From NCBI GenBank assembly GCA_017458265.1, contig JAFTFV010000042.1:1-59568 (forward strand): a stretch of 59,568 nucleotides of DNA, in the 5' to 3' direction. The stretch's first letter is position 1. Every line of letters begins with the position of its first letter. A program made the translations under genes and the position numbers. Shown piece after piece: positions 41,824 to 49,290 of this stretch. The DNA comes from Bacteroidales bacterium (lineage in GTDB: Bacteria > Bacteroidota > Bacteroidia > Bacteroidales > UBA932). The notes under the pieces were generated by a model. That model saw nothing but the letters and a program-made list of their open reading frames with translations. It was not told where the DNA came from and searched no databases.

Positions 41824-44793
41824 ATGCGCAAGAGCCACATAATCACAATCGTCGCCGCAGTCATATTCTGCGGCTGTTCAACTGCGGAAAACCAGACCGC
41901 CGAGTTCCGATACACAAACCCCGTACTCCACCTCGACTATTCGGACCCCGACGTCTGCAGGGTAGGGGACGACTACTGGATGACGGCATCGTCCTTCAAC
42001 TGCATGCCCGGCCTTCCCATACTCCACTCCCGCGACCTCGTCCACTGGCAGCTGGTGGGTGCCGCGCTTGAGGACTACGAAGGCGCCCACATGCCCGTCC
42101 AGCACGGCAAAGCCGTATGGGCCCCCGCCATCCGCTACCACGACGGCTGGTACTACATCTTCGTTGGCGACCCGGACCGCGGTATCTTCATGGTGCGCAC
42201 CCAGGACCCCCTGGGCCGATGGGAAAAACCCGTTTGGCTGGTCCGTGAGAAGGGTTTCATAGACCCGTGCCCCCTCTGGGACGATGACGGCCGCGCCTGG
42301 CTCTCCCACGGCGAAGCCGGCTCCCGCGCCGGACTCAAGAGCGTCCTCTTCGTCGCCCCCATGAGTGCCGACGGAACCACCCTCCTGGGCCCTTCCCGCA
42401 TAGTCTACGACGGCCATTCCACCCAGCCTACCATAGAGGGAACCAAGTTCTACAAGAAAGACGGCTACTACTATATATTCTCCCCGGCCGGCGGGGTCGC
42501 AACCGGCTGGCAGACAGTTCTCAGGAGCACCTCACCTTATGGACCCTTTGAGGAGAAGATAGTGATGGCCTGGGCTCCCGGAACCGTCAACGGCCCCCAC
42601 CAGGGCGCCTGGGTAGACACCCCCTCCGGCGAAAACTGGTTCCTTCACTTCCAGGACAAGGGCGCCTACGGCCGCATCGTCCACCTCCAGCCCATGCAGT
42701 GGAATGCCGACGGCTGGCCCCTCATCGGCGAAGACCCCGACGGCGACGGCGTCGGCCAGCCGGTACGCTCCTGGAAGATGCCTTCTGTCATTTCGAGCGA
42801 AGTCGAGAAATCTCTGCCCGGCCCTTACGGCCTGTCCCTGGACTGGCAGTATGCGGCAGTGCCGTCTCCGTACTGGCACATGGCGCTGCAGGATGGCGAC
42901 ATAAGACTCTACAGCGTAGAGCAAAAATGGCCCTGGAGTAGCCTCTGGGACACCCCGAACACACTTTTGCAGAAGTTCCCCGCAGAGCGTTTCACCGTTA
43001 CGGCGCGTATGGTTTTCAAACCAAACCCGCAGCTCAAGGAGAAAGGTGAGAATGCCGGTTTTGCCGTCATGGGCAACGACTACGCAGCCCTTAAGCTCAC
43101 AGATACTGCCGATGGCGCCGTGCTTGAATACGTGGTATGCGAAGGCGCATCAGAAGGCGCTCAGGAAAAGGCGCAGAGGCTGGCTGTCCTTCCTTATGAA
43201 ATGGTACCTCTTCCGCATGAATATGAGTCCAAAAACGTACCGCTGGTGCCTTATCCTGACATGCCCCAGGCCGAATTGTGGGTAAAGCTGGAAGTGCGTC
43301 CAAGGGCTGTGGAAGGAAACGTCCCAGATGCCTTGTGCAGGTTCTATTGGAGCACGGACGGCAAGCAGTATAATAAAATCGTTTCTCCGTTTACGGCAAA
43401 GCCTGAACTGTGGATTGGAGCCAAGTTCGGATTCTGGTGCAACCGCTTTGCTCCCAAGAATGATTCCGGTTGCGTTGATGTAACAAATTTGGAAGTAAAA
43501 CCCGAATTCGCACCGCTGGAAGGCTTTAATTATGATGAGGATGCCGCCTCGGACTACGCGCTTCCAATTGTTCTTAAGTTTCAAAATCAAAAGCACGTCG
43601 GAAACCTTAAGGCATGGGAAAAGAGGCGCTCGGAACTGCTTGGCATACTTGAGTCAGAAATGTACGGCACTTCGCCCGGACGTCCTGCAGAAGAGAGCTT
43701 CGATCTGCTCTCGGAAGAGCGCAACGCTCTTGACGGTCTTGCAACCAGAAAGGAAGTCAGGGTGAATCTTGGTGGAGGGGAGTATCTTACCCTCCTTTCT
43801 TATATCCCGAATGCGGTCAAGGACGCACCCGTCTTCCTTGGTGTCAACTTCTTCGGCAACCATACAGTGTCCGATGACCCCGGCATATCTCTTCCGGACA
43901 TATCCCGCTGGCGCAGTAACTTCGTGCTGGAACCACGCGGCTCCCAGAGCCAGCGCTGGCCACTTAAAGCGATACTTGAGATGGGATATGCTATCTCCAC
44001 TTTTTGCTGTGAGGACGTAGCACCCGATTCAAATTCCGATAATTCCAAGCGTGTCAAGTCTTTGTACAAGGATTTCACATGGGGAAACATAGCCGCCTGG
44101 GCATGGGGCCTTTCCCGCGCCCTGGACTATCTGGAGACAGATCCTGACGTGGATGCGTCCAAGGTTGCCGTCTTCGGCCATTCCAGGATGGGAAAAGCTG
44201 CCCTCTGGGCTGCTGCAAGTGACAGGCGCTTTGCCATGCTGGTTTCGAATGCCTCAGGCTGCGGCGGTGCTGCGGTGTCCCGCCGCCGCTACGGCGAAAC
44301 CGTCCGCCGCATCACAACCCACTATCCGTACTGGTTCGCTCCGGGCTTTGCAAAATACGGGGACAACGAGTCGGCCCTTCCCTTTGACCAGCATGAGGTC
44401 CTGGCGCTTGTAGCACCCCGTCCGGTTTACGTCGCAAGCGGTTCAATGGACCGCTGGAGCGACCCCCGCGGCGAATTCATCGGCCTTGCTGAAACCGCCC
44501 CGGTATATGCTCTGTACGGCGTTGAATCCATCGGCCCGGGGGAGGAGCCCGGCTTTTTCCGTGACAGCGCCGCCCTCCGTGCCCTTGCAGAGCAGCGGGA
44601 TTATGTCCCCGCAGGAACGCCTGTCACGGCATCGGCCCTTGCCCGTTCATCCGGCACCTGGCCAGCCCCCGGCATCATCGCCGCCGTCTCCAAAGGCCCC
44701 ACCGCCTACCACATCCGCCGCGGCCGCCACGAAATCCTCCTCCCCGACTGGCAGCAGTACCTCATCTTTGCCGATTCCCAGTTCCGCCGCTAA
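41824..44793 (+). CDS. GH43 glycosidase fused to a CE15-like esterase, lipoprotein
   Basis: Two-enzyme lipoprotein of 989 residues (signal ending IFCGCS). Residues about 30-310 are a GH43 propeller (YTNPVLHLDYSDPDVCRVGDDYWM, KGFIDPCPLWDDDGRAWLSHG, STQPTIEGTKFYKKDGYYY). About 330-555 is a beta-sandwich like that on GH43 xylosidases. About 565-985 resembles CE15 glucuronoyl/uronate esterases: GHSRMGKAALWAAASDRRFA (Ser787 nucleophile), SNASGCGGAA, and HIRRGRHEILLPDWQQYLIFAD (late His). It would remove a neutral sugar and an ester from the same pectic or xylan-like side chain. A genomic stem-loop repeat encodes residues about 321-330 in frame, between the GH43 and sandwich domains. Confidence 0.88.
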   Translation: MRKSHIITIVAAVIFCGCSTAENQTAEFRYTNPVLHLDYSDPDVCRVGDDYWMTASSFNCMPGLPILHSRDLVHWQLVGAALEDYEGAHMPVQHGKAVWAPAIRYHDGWYYIFVGDPDRGIFMVRTQDPLGRWEKPVWLVREKGFIDPCPLWDDDGRAWLSHGEAGSRAGLKSVLFVAPMSADGTTLLGPSRIVYDGHSTQPTIEGTKFYKKDGYYYIFSPAGGVATGWQTVLRSTSPYGPFEEKIVMAWAPGTVNGPHQGAWVDTPSGENWFLHFQDKGAYGRIVHLQPMQWNADGWPLIGEDPDGDGVGQPVRSWKMPSVISSEVEKSLPGPYGLSLDWQYAAVPSPYWHMALQDGDIRLYSVEQKWPWSSLWDTPNTLLQKFPAERFTVTARMVFKPNPQLKEKGENAGFAVMGNDYAALKLTDTADGAVLEYVVCEGASEGAQEKAQRLAVLPYEMVPLPHEYESKNVPLVPYPDMPQAELWVKLEVRPRAVEGNVPDALCRFYWSTDGKQYNKIVSPFTAKPELWIGAKFGFWCNRFAPKNDSGCVDVTNLEVKPEFAPLEGFNYDEDAASDYALPIVLKFQNQKHVGNLKAWEKRRSELLGILESEMYGTSPGRPAEESFDLLSEERNALDGLATRKEVRVNLGGGEYLTLLSYIPNAVKDAPVFLGVNFFGNHTVSDDPGISLPDISRWRSNFVLEPRGSQSQRWPLKAILEMGYAISTFCCEDVAPDSNSDNSKRVKSLYKDFTWGNIAAWAWGLSRALDYLETDPDVDASKVAVFGHSRMGKAALWAAASDRRFAMLVSNASGCGGAAVSRRRYGETVRRITTHYPYWFAPGFAKYGDNESALPFDQHEVLALVAPRPVYVASGSMDRWSDPRGEFIGLAETAPVYALYGVESIGPGEEPGFFRDSAALRALAEQRDYVPAGTPVTASALARSSGTWPAPGIIAAVSKGPTAYHIRRGRHEILLPDWQQYLIFADSQFRR
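42785..42814 (+). repeat. Stem-loop repeat inserted in GH43-CE15 coding region
   Basis: CTGTCATTTCGAGCGAAG then TCGAGAAATCTC, the family also seen at 1084 and 48292. It codes for about ten residues (SVISSEVEKS) at a domain junction and keeps the frame. Confidence 0.88.
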
Positions 44794-44798
44794 GTGTT

Positions 44799-44881
44799 GC
44801 TACCGGTCCAATAAGTGGGACGGTAGGAGCAAAAACGCCTCAAAACGTCGCTACCGGTCCAAATTCTGGGACGGTAGGAGC
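44799..44881. repeat. Twin 32-bp palindromic repeats
   Basis: Two copies (44799-44830 and 44850-44881) of GCTACCGGTCC ... GGGACGGTAGGAGC with 19 bases between. Each can fold into a hairpin. They lie between the GH43-CE15 stop and the GH28 promoter. Possible terminator or processing site. Confidence 0.78.
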
Positions 44882-44918
44882 ACCGCTGCTAATAAAAAAC
44901 AAAGTTTTTTGCAAAAAA

Positions 44919-44932
44919 TACAAACGTTTGCA
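44919..44932. promoter_or_regulatory. LacI-type operator TACAAACGTTTGCA
   Basis: Same CAAACGTTTG core as the lacI promoter. It lies 10 bases upstream of the GH28 -7 box, in the space where the -33 to -7 spacer would be, so binding should block initiation. Confidence 0.78.
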
Positions 44933-44942
44933 AAATTTTTCC

Positions 44943-44950
44943 TATATTTG
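44943..44950 (+). promoter_or_regulatory. Promoter -7 box of the pectin operon
   Basis: TATATTTG, 28 bases before the GH28 ATG. No TTTG at -33; the operator takes that place. Confidence 0.65.
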
Positions 44951-44978
44951 CAACGTTATAACACTACAACTAATCGCG

Positions 44979-46448
44979 ATGAGTTTTCGTAACCCACTCA
45001 CTCTCATGGCTTTAAGCCTTTTGACCGTCCTTTCCTGCGGCCAAAAAAACAAACGTTTGGACAACCTCTACGAAGGTCTTCCCTTCGAAATGTCCCGCAT
45101 AAACGCCCCCAAAATTCCCCTCAACACGGTTACTCTCACTGACTTCGGTGCAGTAGGAGACGGCGTCACTCTCAACACTGATGCTTTCTCCAAGGCCTTT
45201 GACAAACTCGAAGCCATGGGCGGCGGCAGGCTCATCGTCCCGGACGGCATCTGGTTCACCGGCCCCATCGGCCTCAGGAGCCACACAGAGCTGCATCTGG
45301 AAGACAATGCCATCATCATTTTCTCCACGGACCAGGATCTTTATCCCATAATCGACACCAACTTCGAAGGCCTTGACGTAAGGCGCTGCCTCTCTCCCGT
45401 CCATGCCGACGGCAAAACAGACATCGCCATCACCGGCAAGGGCATCATCGACGGCAACGGCGCCGCCTGGCGCGAACTCAAGCGCCGCAAGGTAGGCGAG
45501 GACACCTGGAAAGCCATGACCAATGGCCACGGAGTTCTCTCCGATGATGAAAAAGTCTGGTACCCTGACGAAGGCTACAAGAAGGCCCGCCTCACCGCCG
45601 GCACCCTGAACAAGCCCAGCGACGATCTCAACGAAGAAGAAATCAAGACCTTCCTCCGCCCCGTCATGGTCTCGCTCAAGAACTGCGAAAGAGTGCTCCT
45701 GGAGGGCGTAACCTTCCAGAACTCCCCGGCATGGAACGTACATCCGCTCTGGTGCAAGGACATGATAATAACGGACATAACCGTCCGCAACCCCCACTTC
45801 TCCACCAACGGAGACGGCATCGACATTGAGTCTTGCGAAAACGTCATTCTCACTGGCTCCAGCTTCGACGTGGGTGACGACGCCATCTGCATCAAGTCCG
45901 GCAAGGACGAGGACGGCCGCCGCCACGCCAGGAAGTGCCGCAACCTCATCATCGAGGACTGCACCGTCTACCACGGCCACGGCGGCTTCGTCGTGGGCAG
46001 CGAAATGAGCGGCGGCGTTGAGAACATCCTCGTCAAGGGCTGCCGTTTCATGGGCACCGACGTAGGCCTCCGCTTCAAGAGCACCCGCGGCCGCGGCGGC
46101 CTTGTGAAGGACATCTGGTGTGAAGACATCTACATGACCGACATCGTCACCTACGGCGTCATCTTCAACCTCTACTACGCAGGAGTGGCAGCAACAGACC
46201 TCTCCAAAGACGCCACTGAAGACATACAGCCCGTGGACGAAACCACCCCCGAATTCCGTGACATGCACTTTGACAACATAGTCTGCTCCGGAGCGAAGCA
46301 GGCCATCTACATCAACGGCCTCCCCGAACTCCCCGTGAGCGGCCTTCACTTCTCCAACAGCACTTTCCGCAGCCAGAAGGGCCTGGAAATGCATTTCGAG
46401 AAGGACATCACCTTCGACAACGTCATAATAAACGGCGAAAAGATATGA
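44979..46448 (+). CDS. GH28 polygalacturonase lipoprotein
   Basis: Right-handed beta-helix hydrolase of 489 residues that cuts galacturonic-acid linkages. Lipoprotein signal ends LTVLSCGQ. GH28 catalytic sets in order: STNGDGIDIESC (NxD), VGDDAICIKSG (DD), GHGGFVVGSE (GHG), and RFKSTRGRGG (RxK). The fold start DFGAVGDGVTLNTDAF is typical, and the length and lack of extra domains suggest an exo-type enzyme. ATG 44979 is chosen; ATG 45006 is an alternative. First gene of an operon with overlapping start/stop codons. A LacI-type CAAACGTTTG site lies inside its 5' coding region. Confidence 0.95.
   Translation: MSFRNPLTLMALSLLTVLSCGQKNKRLDNLYEGLPFEMSRINAPKIPLNTVTLTDFGAVGDGVTLNTDAFSKAFDKLEAMGGGRLIVPDGIWFTGPIGLRSHTELHLEDNAIIIFSTDQDLYPIIDTNFEGLDVRRCLSPVHADGKTDIAITGKGIIDGNGAAWRELKRRKVGEDTWKAMTNGHGVLSDDEKVWYPDEGYKKARLTAGTLNKPSDDLNEEEIKTFLRPVMVSLKNCERVLLEGVTFQNSPAWNVHPLWCKDMIITDITVRNPHFSTNGDGIDIESCENVILTGSSFDVGDDAICIKSGKDEDGRRHARKCRNLIIEDCTVYHGHGGFVVGSEMSGGVENILVKGCRFMGTDVGLRFKSTRGRGGLVKDIWCEDIYMTDIVTYGVIFNLYYAGVAATDLSKDATEDIQPVDETTPEFRDMHFDNIVCSGAKQAIYINGLPELPVSGLHFSNSTFRSQKGLEMHFEKDITFDNVIINGEKI
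45050..45059. promoter_or_regulatory. Intragenic CAAACGTTTG site in GH28
   Basis: Identical 10-bp core to the two promoter operators, 129 bases downstream of the one at 44921. It may be an auxiliary operator for repression loop or roadblock. It could be coincidence in coding sequence (QKNKRLDN). Confidence 0.5.
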
Positions 46449-48094
46449 AAAGAATCCTGACGGCAGCCATCGCCATTATCGTCCTCACATCTTCCACCAC
46501 CATCCACCTGATGGGAGACAGCACCATGGCCGAAAAGGACCTCCCCAAGGCCGGTGCCGAAAGGGGCTGGGGCATGATGTTCCAGAACTTCCTGGACAGC
46601 GAATTCCATGTCATCAACTACGCCCAGAACGGCCGCAGCACCAAGAGTTTCATTGACCTGGGCCTCTGGGAAAGCGTTTACGGCGCAATCAAGCCCGGCG
46701 ACTACGTCTTCATCCAGTTCGGCCACAATGACGCCAAGGCCGATGATCCCGCCCGCTACGCCCCCGCCTTCGGTGCCTACCAGGACAATCTGAGAAAATT
46801 CATCGACGGCACCCGCGAAAAGGGCGGCATCCCCGTCCTCCTCACCCCCGTCGCAAGGCGCTGGTTCAAGGACGGCAAGCTTGACAGGAACTGCCACACT
46901 GACTATCCCGCCGCCATGAAGGCCGTGGCCGATGAGAAGGGAGTCACCCTCCTCGACATCACCACCCCAACCCTTGACTGGCTTGAATCCATCGGCGACG
47001 AAGCCTCCAAGGCCTTCTTCATGATTTCCACCGGCAAGAACGACAACACCCACACCGTAGCCGCCGGCGCCCGCAAGGTCACTGAAATCGTCTGCGAAAA
47101 GATCAAGGAGCAGATTCCCGCCATCGCAGAGCACCTCTGCCGATACGACATCGTCGTCTCAGCGGACGGCCACGGAGACTACCAGAGCGTCCAGGAGGCC
47201 ATCAACGCCTGCCCCGACTACTCCCACGGCGTCATCACCACCATCCTCATCCGCAGCGGCGTCTACAAGGAGATGGTAACCATCCCCCACAACAAATTCC
47301 GCCTCCACATCAAGGGTGAAAGTGCCGATGACACCATCATCACCTTCGACAAATACGCCAAGGCCACCTGGCCCGGCACGGAGAACGCCGTCGGCACCAG
47401 CGGCAGCGCCTCCGTCTACATCCACTCCAGCTACCTCACCTTCGAGGACCTCACCTTCGAGAACACCTCCGGCGAGGGCAAGGAAATCGGCCAGGCCGTC
47501 GCCGTCTTCACCGACGGAGACTTCCTCTTTTTCAACCGCTGCCGCTTCATCGGCAACCAGGACACCCTCTACACTTATGGCCGATACGGAAAAGACGGCG
47601 GCATCAAGCGTAACTACTACAAGGACTGTTACATCGAAGGCACCACGGACTTCATCTTCGGCCCCAGCATCTGCTACTTCGAGAACTGCCACATCCATTC
47701 CAAGAAGAACTCCTACGTAACGGCTGCCTCCACCCTCCCGGGCCAGAAATACGGCTACGTCTTCGTAGGCTGCACCCTCACTGCCGATGAAGGCATCGAC
47801 AAGTGCTACCTTGGCCGTCCCTGGGGCGCCTACGCCAAGACCGTCTTCATCGACTGCAAACTCGGCAGCCACATAGTTGCCGACGGCTGGCACGACTGGG
47901 AAAAGCCCGGCAAGCCCAATACCAAGAAGAACTCCTTCTATGCCGAATACGGCTCCAAAGGCCCCGGCGCTGAGGGTCCCCGCGTGAAGTGGGCCCACAC
48001 CCTCAAGGCCAAGGACCTCAAGAACTACACCTTCGAGAAGGTCATGTACCAGAAAGAGGATGGAATCATCTGGAACCCCTACGACAACAAATGA
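46445..48094 (+). CDS. CE12 acetylesterase fused to CE8 pectin methylesterase
   Basis: Two-esterase protein of 549 residues with an N-terminal signal. The CE12 SGNH half (about 20-230) has LMGDSTMAEK (Ser26), QFGHNDAK and NTHTVAAGA (catalytic Asp-x-x-His region), as in rhamnogalacturonan acetylesterases. The CE8 half (about 235-545) has GNQDTLYTYG, GTTDFIFGPS (nucleophile Asp) and YLGRPWGAYAKTVF. It would deacetylate and demethylate pectin before PL1/GH28 attack. Its ATG overlaps the GH28 stop by 4 bases, and its stop overlaps the GH105 ATG. Confidence 0.95.
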   Translation: MKRILTAAIAIIVLTSSTTIHLMGDSTMAEKDLPKAGAERGWGMMFQNFLDSEFHVINYAQNGRSTKSFIDLGLWESVYGAIKPGDYVFIQFGHNDAKADDPARYAPAFGAYQDNLRKFIDGTREKGGIPVLLTPVARRWFKDGKLDRNCHTDYPAAMKAVADEKGVTLLDITTPTLDWLESIGDEASKAFFMISTGKNDNTHTVAAGARKVTEIVCEKIKEQIPAIAEHLCRYDIVVSADGHGDYQSVQEAINACPDYSHGVITTILIRSGVYKEMVTIPHNKFRLHIKGESADDTIITFDKYAKATWPGTENAVGTSGSASVYIHSSYLTFEDLTFENTSGEGKEIGQAVAVFTDGDFLFFNRCRFIGNQDTLYTYGRYGKDGGIKRNYYKDCYIEGTTDFIFGPSICYFENCHIHSKKNSYVTAASTLPGQKYGYVFVGCTLTADEGIDKCYLGRPWGAYAKTVFIDCKLGSHIVADGWHDWEKPGKPNTKKNSFYAEYGSKGPGAEGPRVKWAHTLKAKDLKNYTFEKVMYQKEDGIIWNPYDNK

Positions 48095-49290
48095 TGAAAC
48101 GGATAACCCTCATACTTGCCATCGCCTTGACAGCCTGCACTGCCAAGGCTCCGCTGTCTTTACAGGTAGTCCGCTCAGAGATTGCCCGTAACCCCGAAGC
48201 CTCCTACATCGACGGCCTCGAAGGCAAACTCAAATGGAACTACACCACCGGCCTCGAGCTCAAGGCCATGCTTGACGTCTATGAGAGTCCCCTGTCATTT
48301 CGACCGGAGCGAAGCGGAGCGGAGAAATCTCTTCTTGAATATGTAGACAATTGGTACGACGCCATCATCGACAGCACCGGTACCATATATAAGTATAAGA
48401 AATCCAACTACTCGCAGGACCATGTCTGCCCCGGCCGCACGCTCTTCCAGCTGTATGACATAACCGGAAAGGAGAAGTACCGCGCAGCCATGGATACCCT
48501 CTACAGTCAGCTCCAGAGCCAGCCCCGCACCCCGGAAGGCGGCTTCTGGCACAAGCAGATATACCCTGAGCAGATGTGGCTCGACGGCCTCTACATGGCT
48601 GAACCCTTCTATGCCGAATACACCGTGCGCTACGTCACGGACAGCCTCTCCCGCGAGGAGAACTTCCAGGACATAGTCCATCAGTTCAGCCTTATCTTCG
48701 ACAAGACCCTGGACCCGGAGACCGGCCTTCTGCGCCACGCCTGGGATTCATCGGCACAGATGTTCTGGTCCGATGAAGAGACAGGCCAGAGCGCCCACGC
48801 CTGGGGCCGCGCAATGGGCTGGTACGCCATGGCCCTCGTGGATGTCATCGACATCCTCCCTGCAGGCGAGTACAAGGACGAACTCGTAATCCTCCTTAAC
48901 CGCGTCTTCGACTCCGTACTCCTCTTTGCCGACCAGACCACCCTCATGTGGTACCAGGTCCTGGACCGCCCCTATGCAGAAGGCAACTACCTTGAGGCCA
49001 CTTGCAGCGCCATGTTCGTCTACGCAATGCTCAAGGGCTCCCGTCTGGGAATCCTCGAGAACGTCACATCGGAAGACGCCCTCCTCCGCTATGAAGACCT
49101 CCTGAAGACCTTCGTCACCGTTGAGGACGGCCTTGTGAACCTTAACAGCTGCTGCGAAGTCGCCGGCCTTGGCGGCAAGCAGAACAGGGCAGGGGACTAT
49201 ACCTATTATATCAGCGAGCCCGTACGCTCCAACGACCCCAAAGGCATCGGCCCCCTCATCTGGGCCTCACTTGAAGCAGAAAGACTATGA
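48091..49290 (+). CDS. GH105 unsaturated glucuronyl/galacturonyl hydrolase, lipoprotein
   Basis: (alpha/alpha)6 enzyme of 399 residues that removes the 4,5-unsaturated uronate left by pectate lyase. The short lipoprotein signal ends LTACTA. Family sequences: GFWHKQIYPEQMWLDGLYMAEPF, LRHAWDSSAQMFW, and SAHAWGRAMGWYAMALVDV. Starts ATGATG overlapping the previous stop. A genomic stem-loop repeat adds about 14 residues (PLSFRPERSGAEKS) in frame near residue 70, next to WYDAIIDSTG. The product would feed KdgK/Eda after isomerisation by genes not in this window. Confidence 0.94.
   Translation: MMKRITLILAIALTACTAKAPLSLQVVRSEIARNPEASYIDGLEGKLKWNYTTGLELKAMLDVYESPLSFRPERSGAEKSLLEYVDNWYDAIIDSTGTIYKYKKSNYSQDHVCPGRTLFQLYDITGKEKYRAAMDTLYSQLQSQPRTPEGGFWHKQIYPEQMWLDGLYMAEPFYAEYTVRYVTDSLSREENFQDIVHQFSLIFDKTLDPETGLLRHAWDSSAQMFWSDEETGQSAHAWGRAMGWYAMALVDVIDILPAGEYKDELVILLNRVFDSVLLFADQTTLMWYQVLDRPYAEGNYLEATCSAMFVYAMLKGSRLGILENVTSEDALLRYEDLLKTFVTVEDGLVNLNSCCEVAGLGGKQNRAGDYTYYISEPVRSNDPKGIGPLIWASLEAERL
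48292..48331 (+). repeat. Stem-loop repeat inserted in GH105 coding region
   Basis: CTGTCATTTCGACC, then GGAGCGAAGCGGAGC and GGAGAAATCTC. The longer-stem version of the family, in frame. Confidence 0.88.

Noticed and set aside
45012-46394. Long minus-strand open frame opposite GH28
   Set aside because: It is the antisense shadow of a clear GH28 gene. Its composition (Val, Ala, Gly, Asp rich) reflects GC-rich third codon positions, and it shows no family motif.
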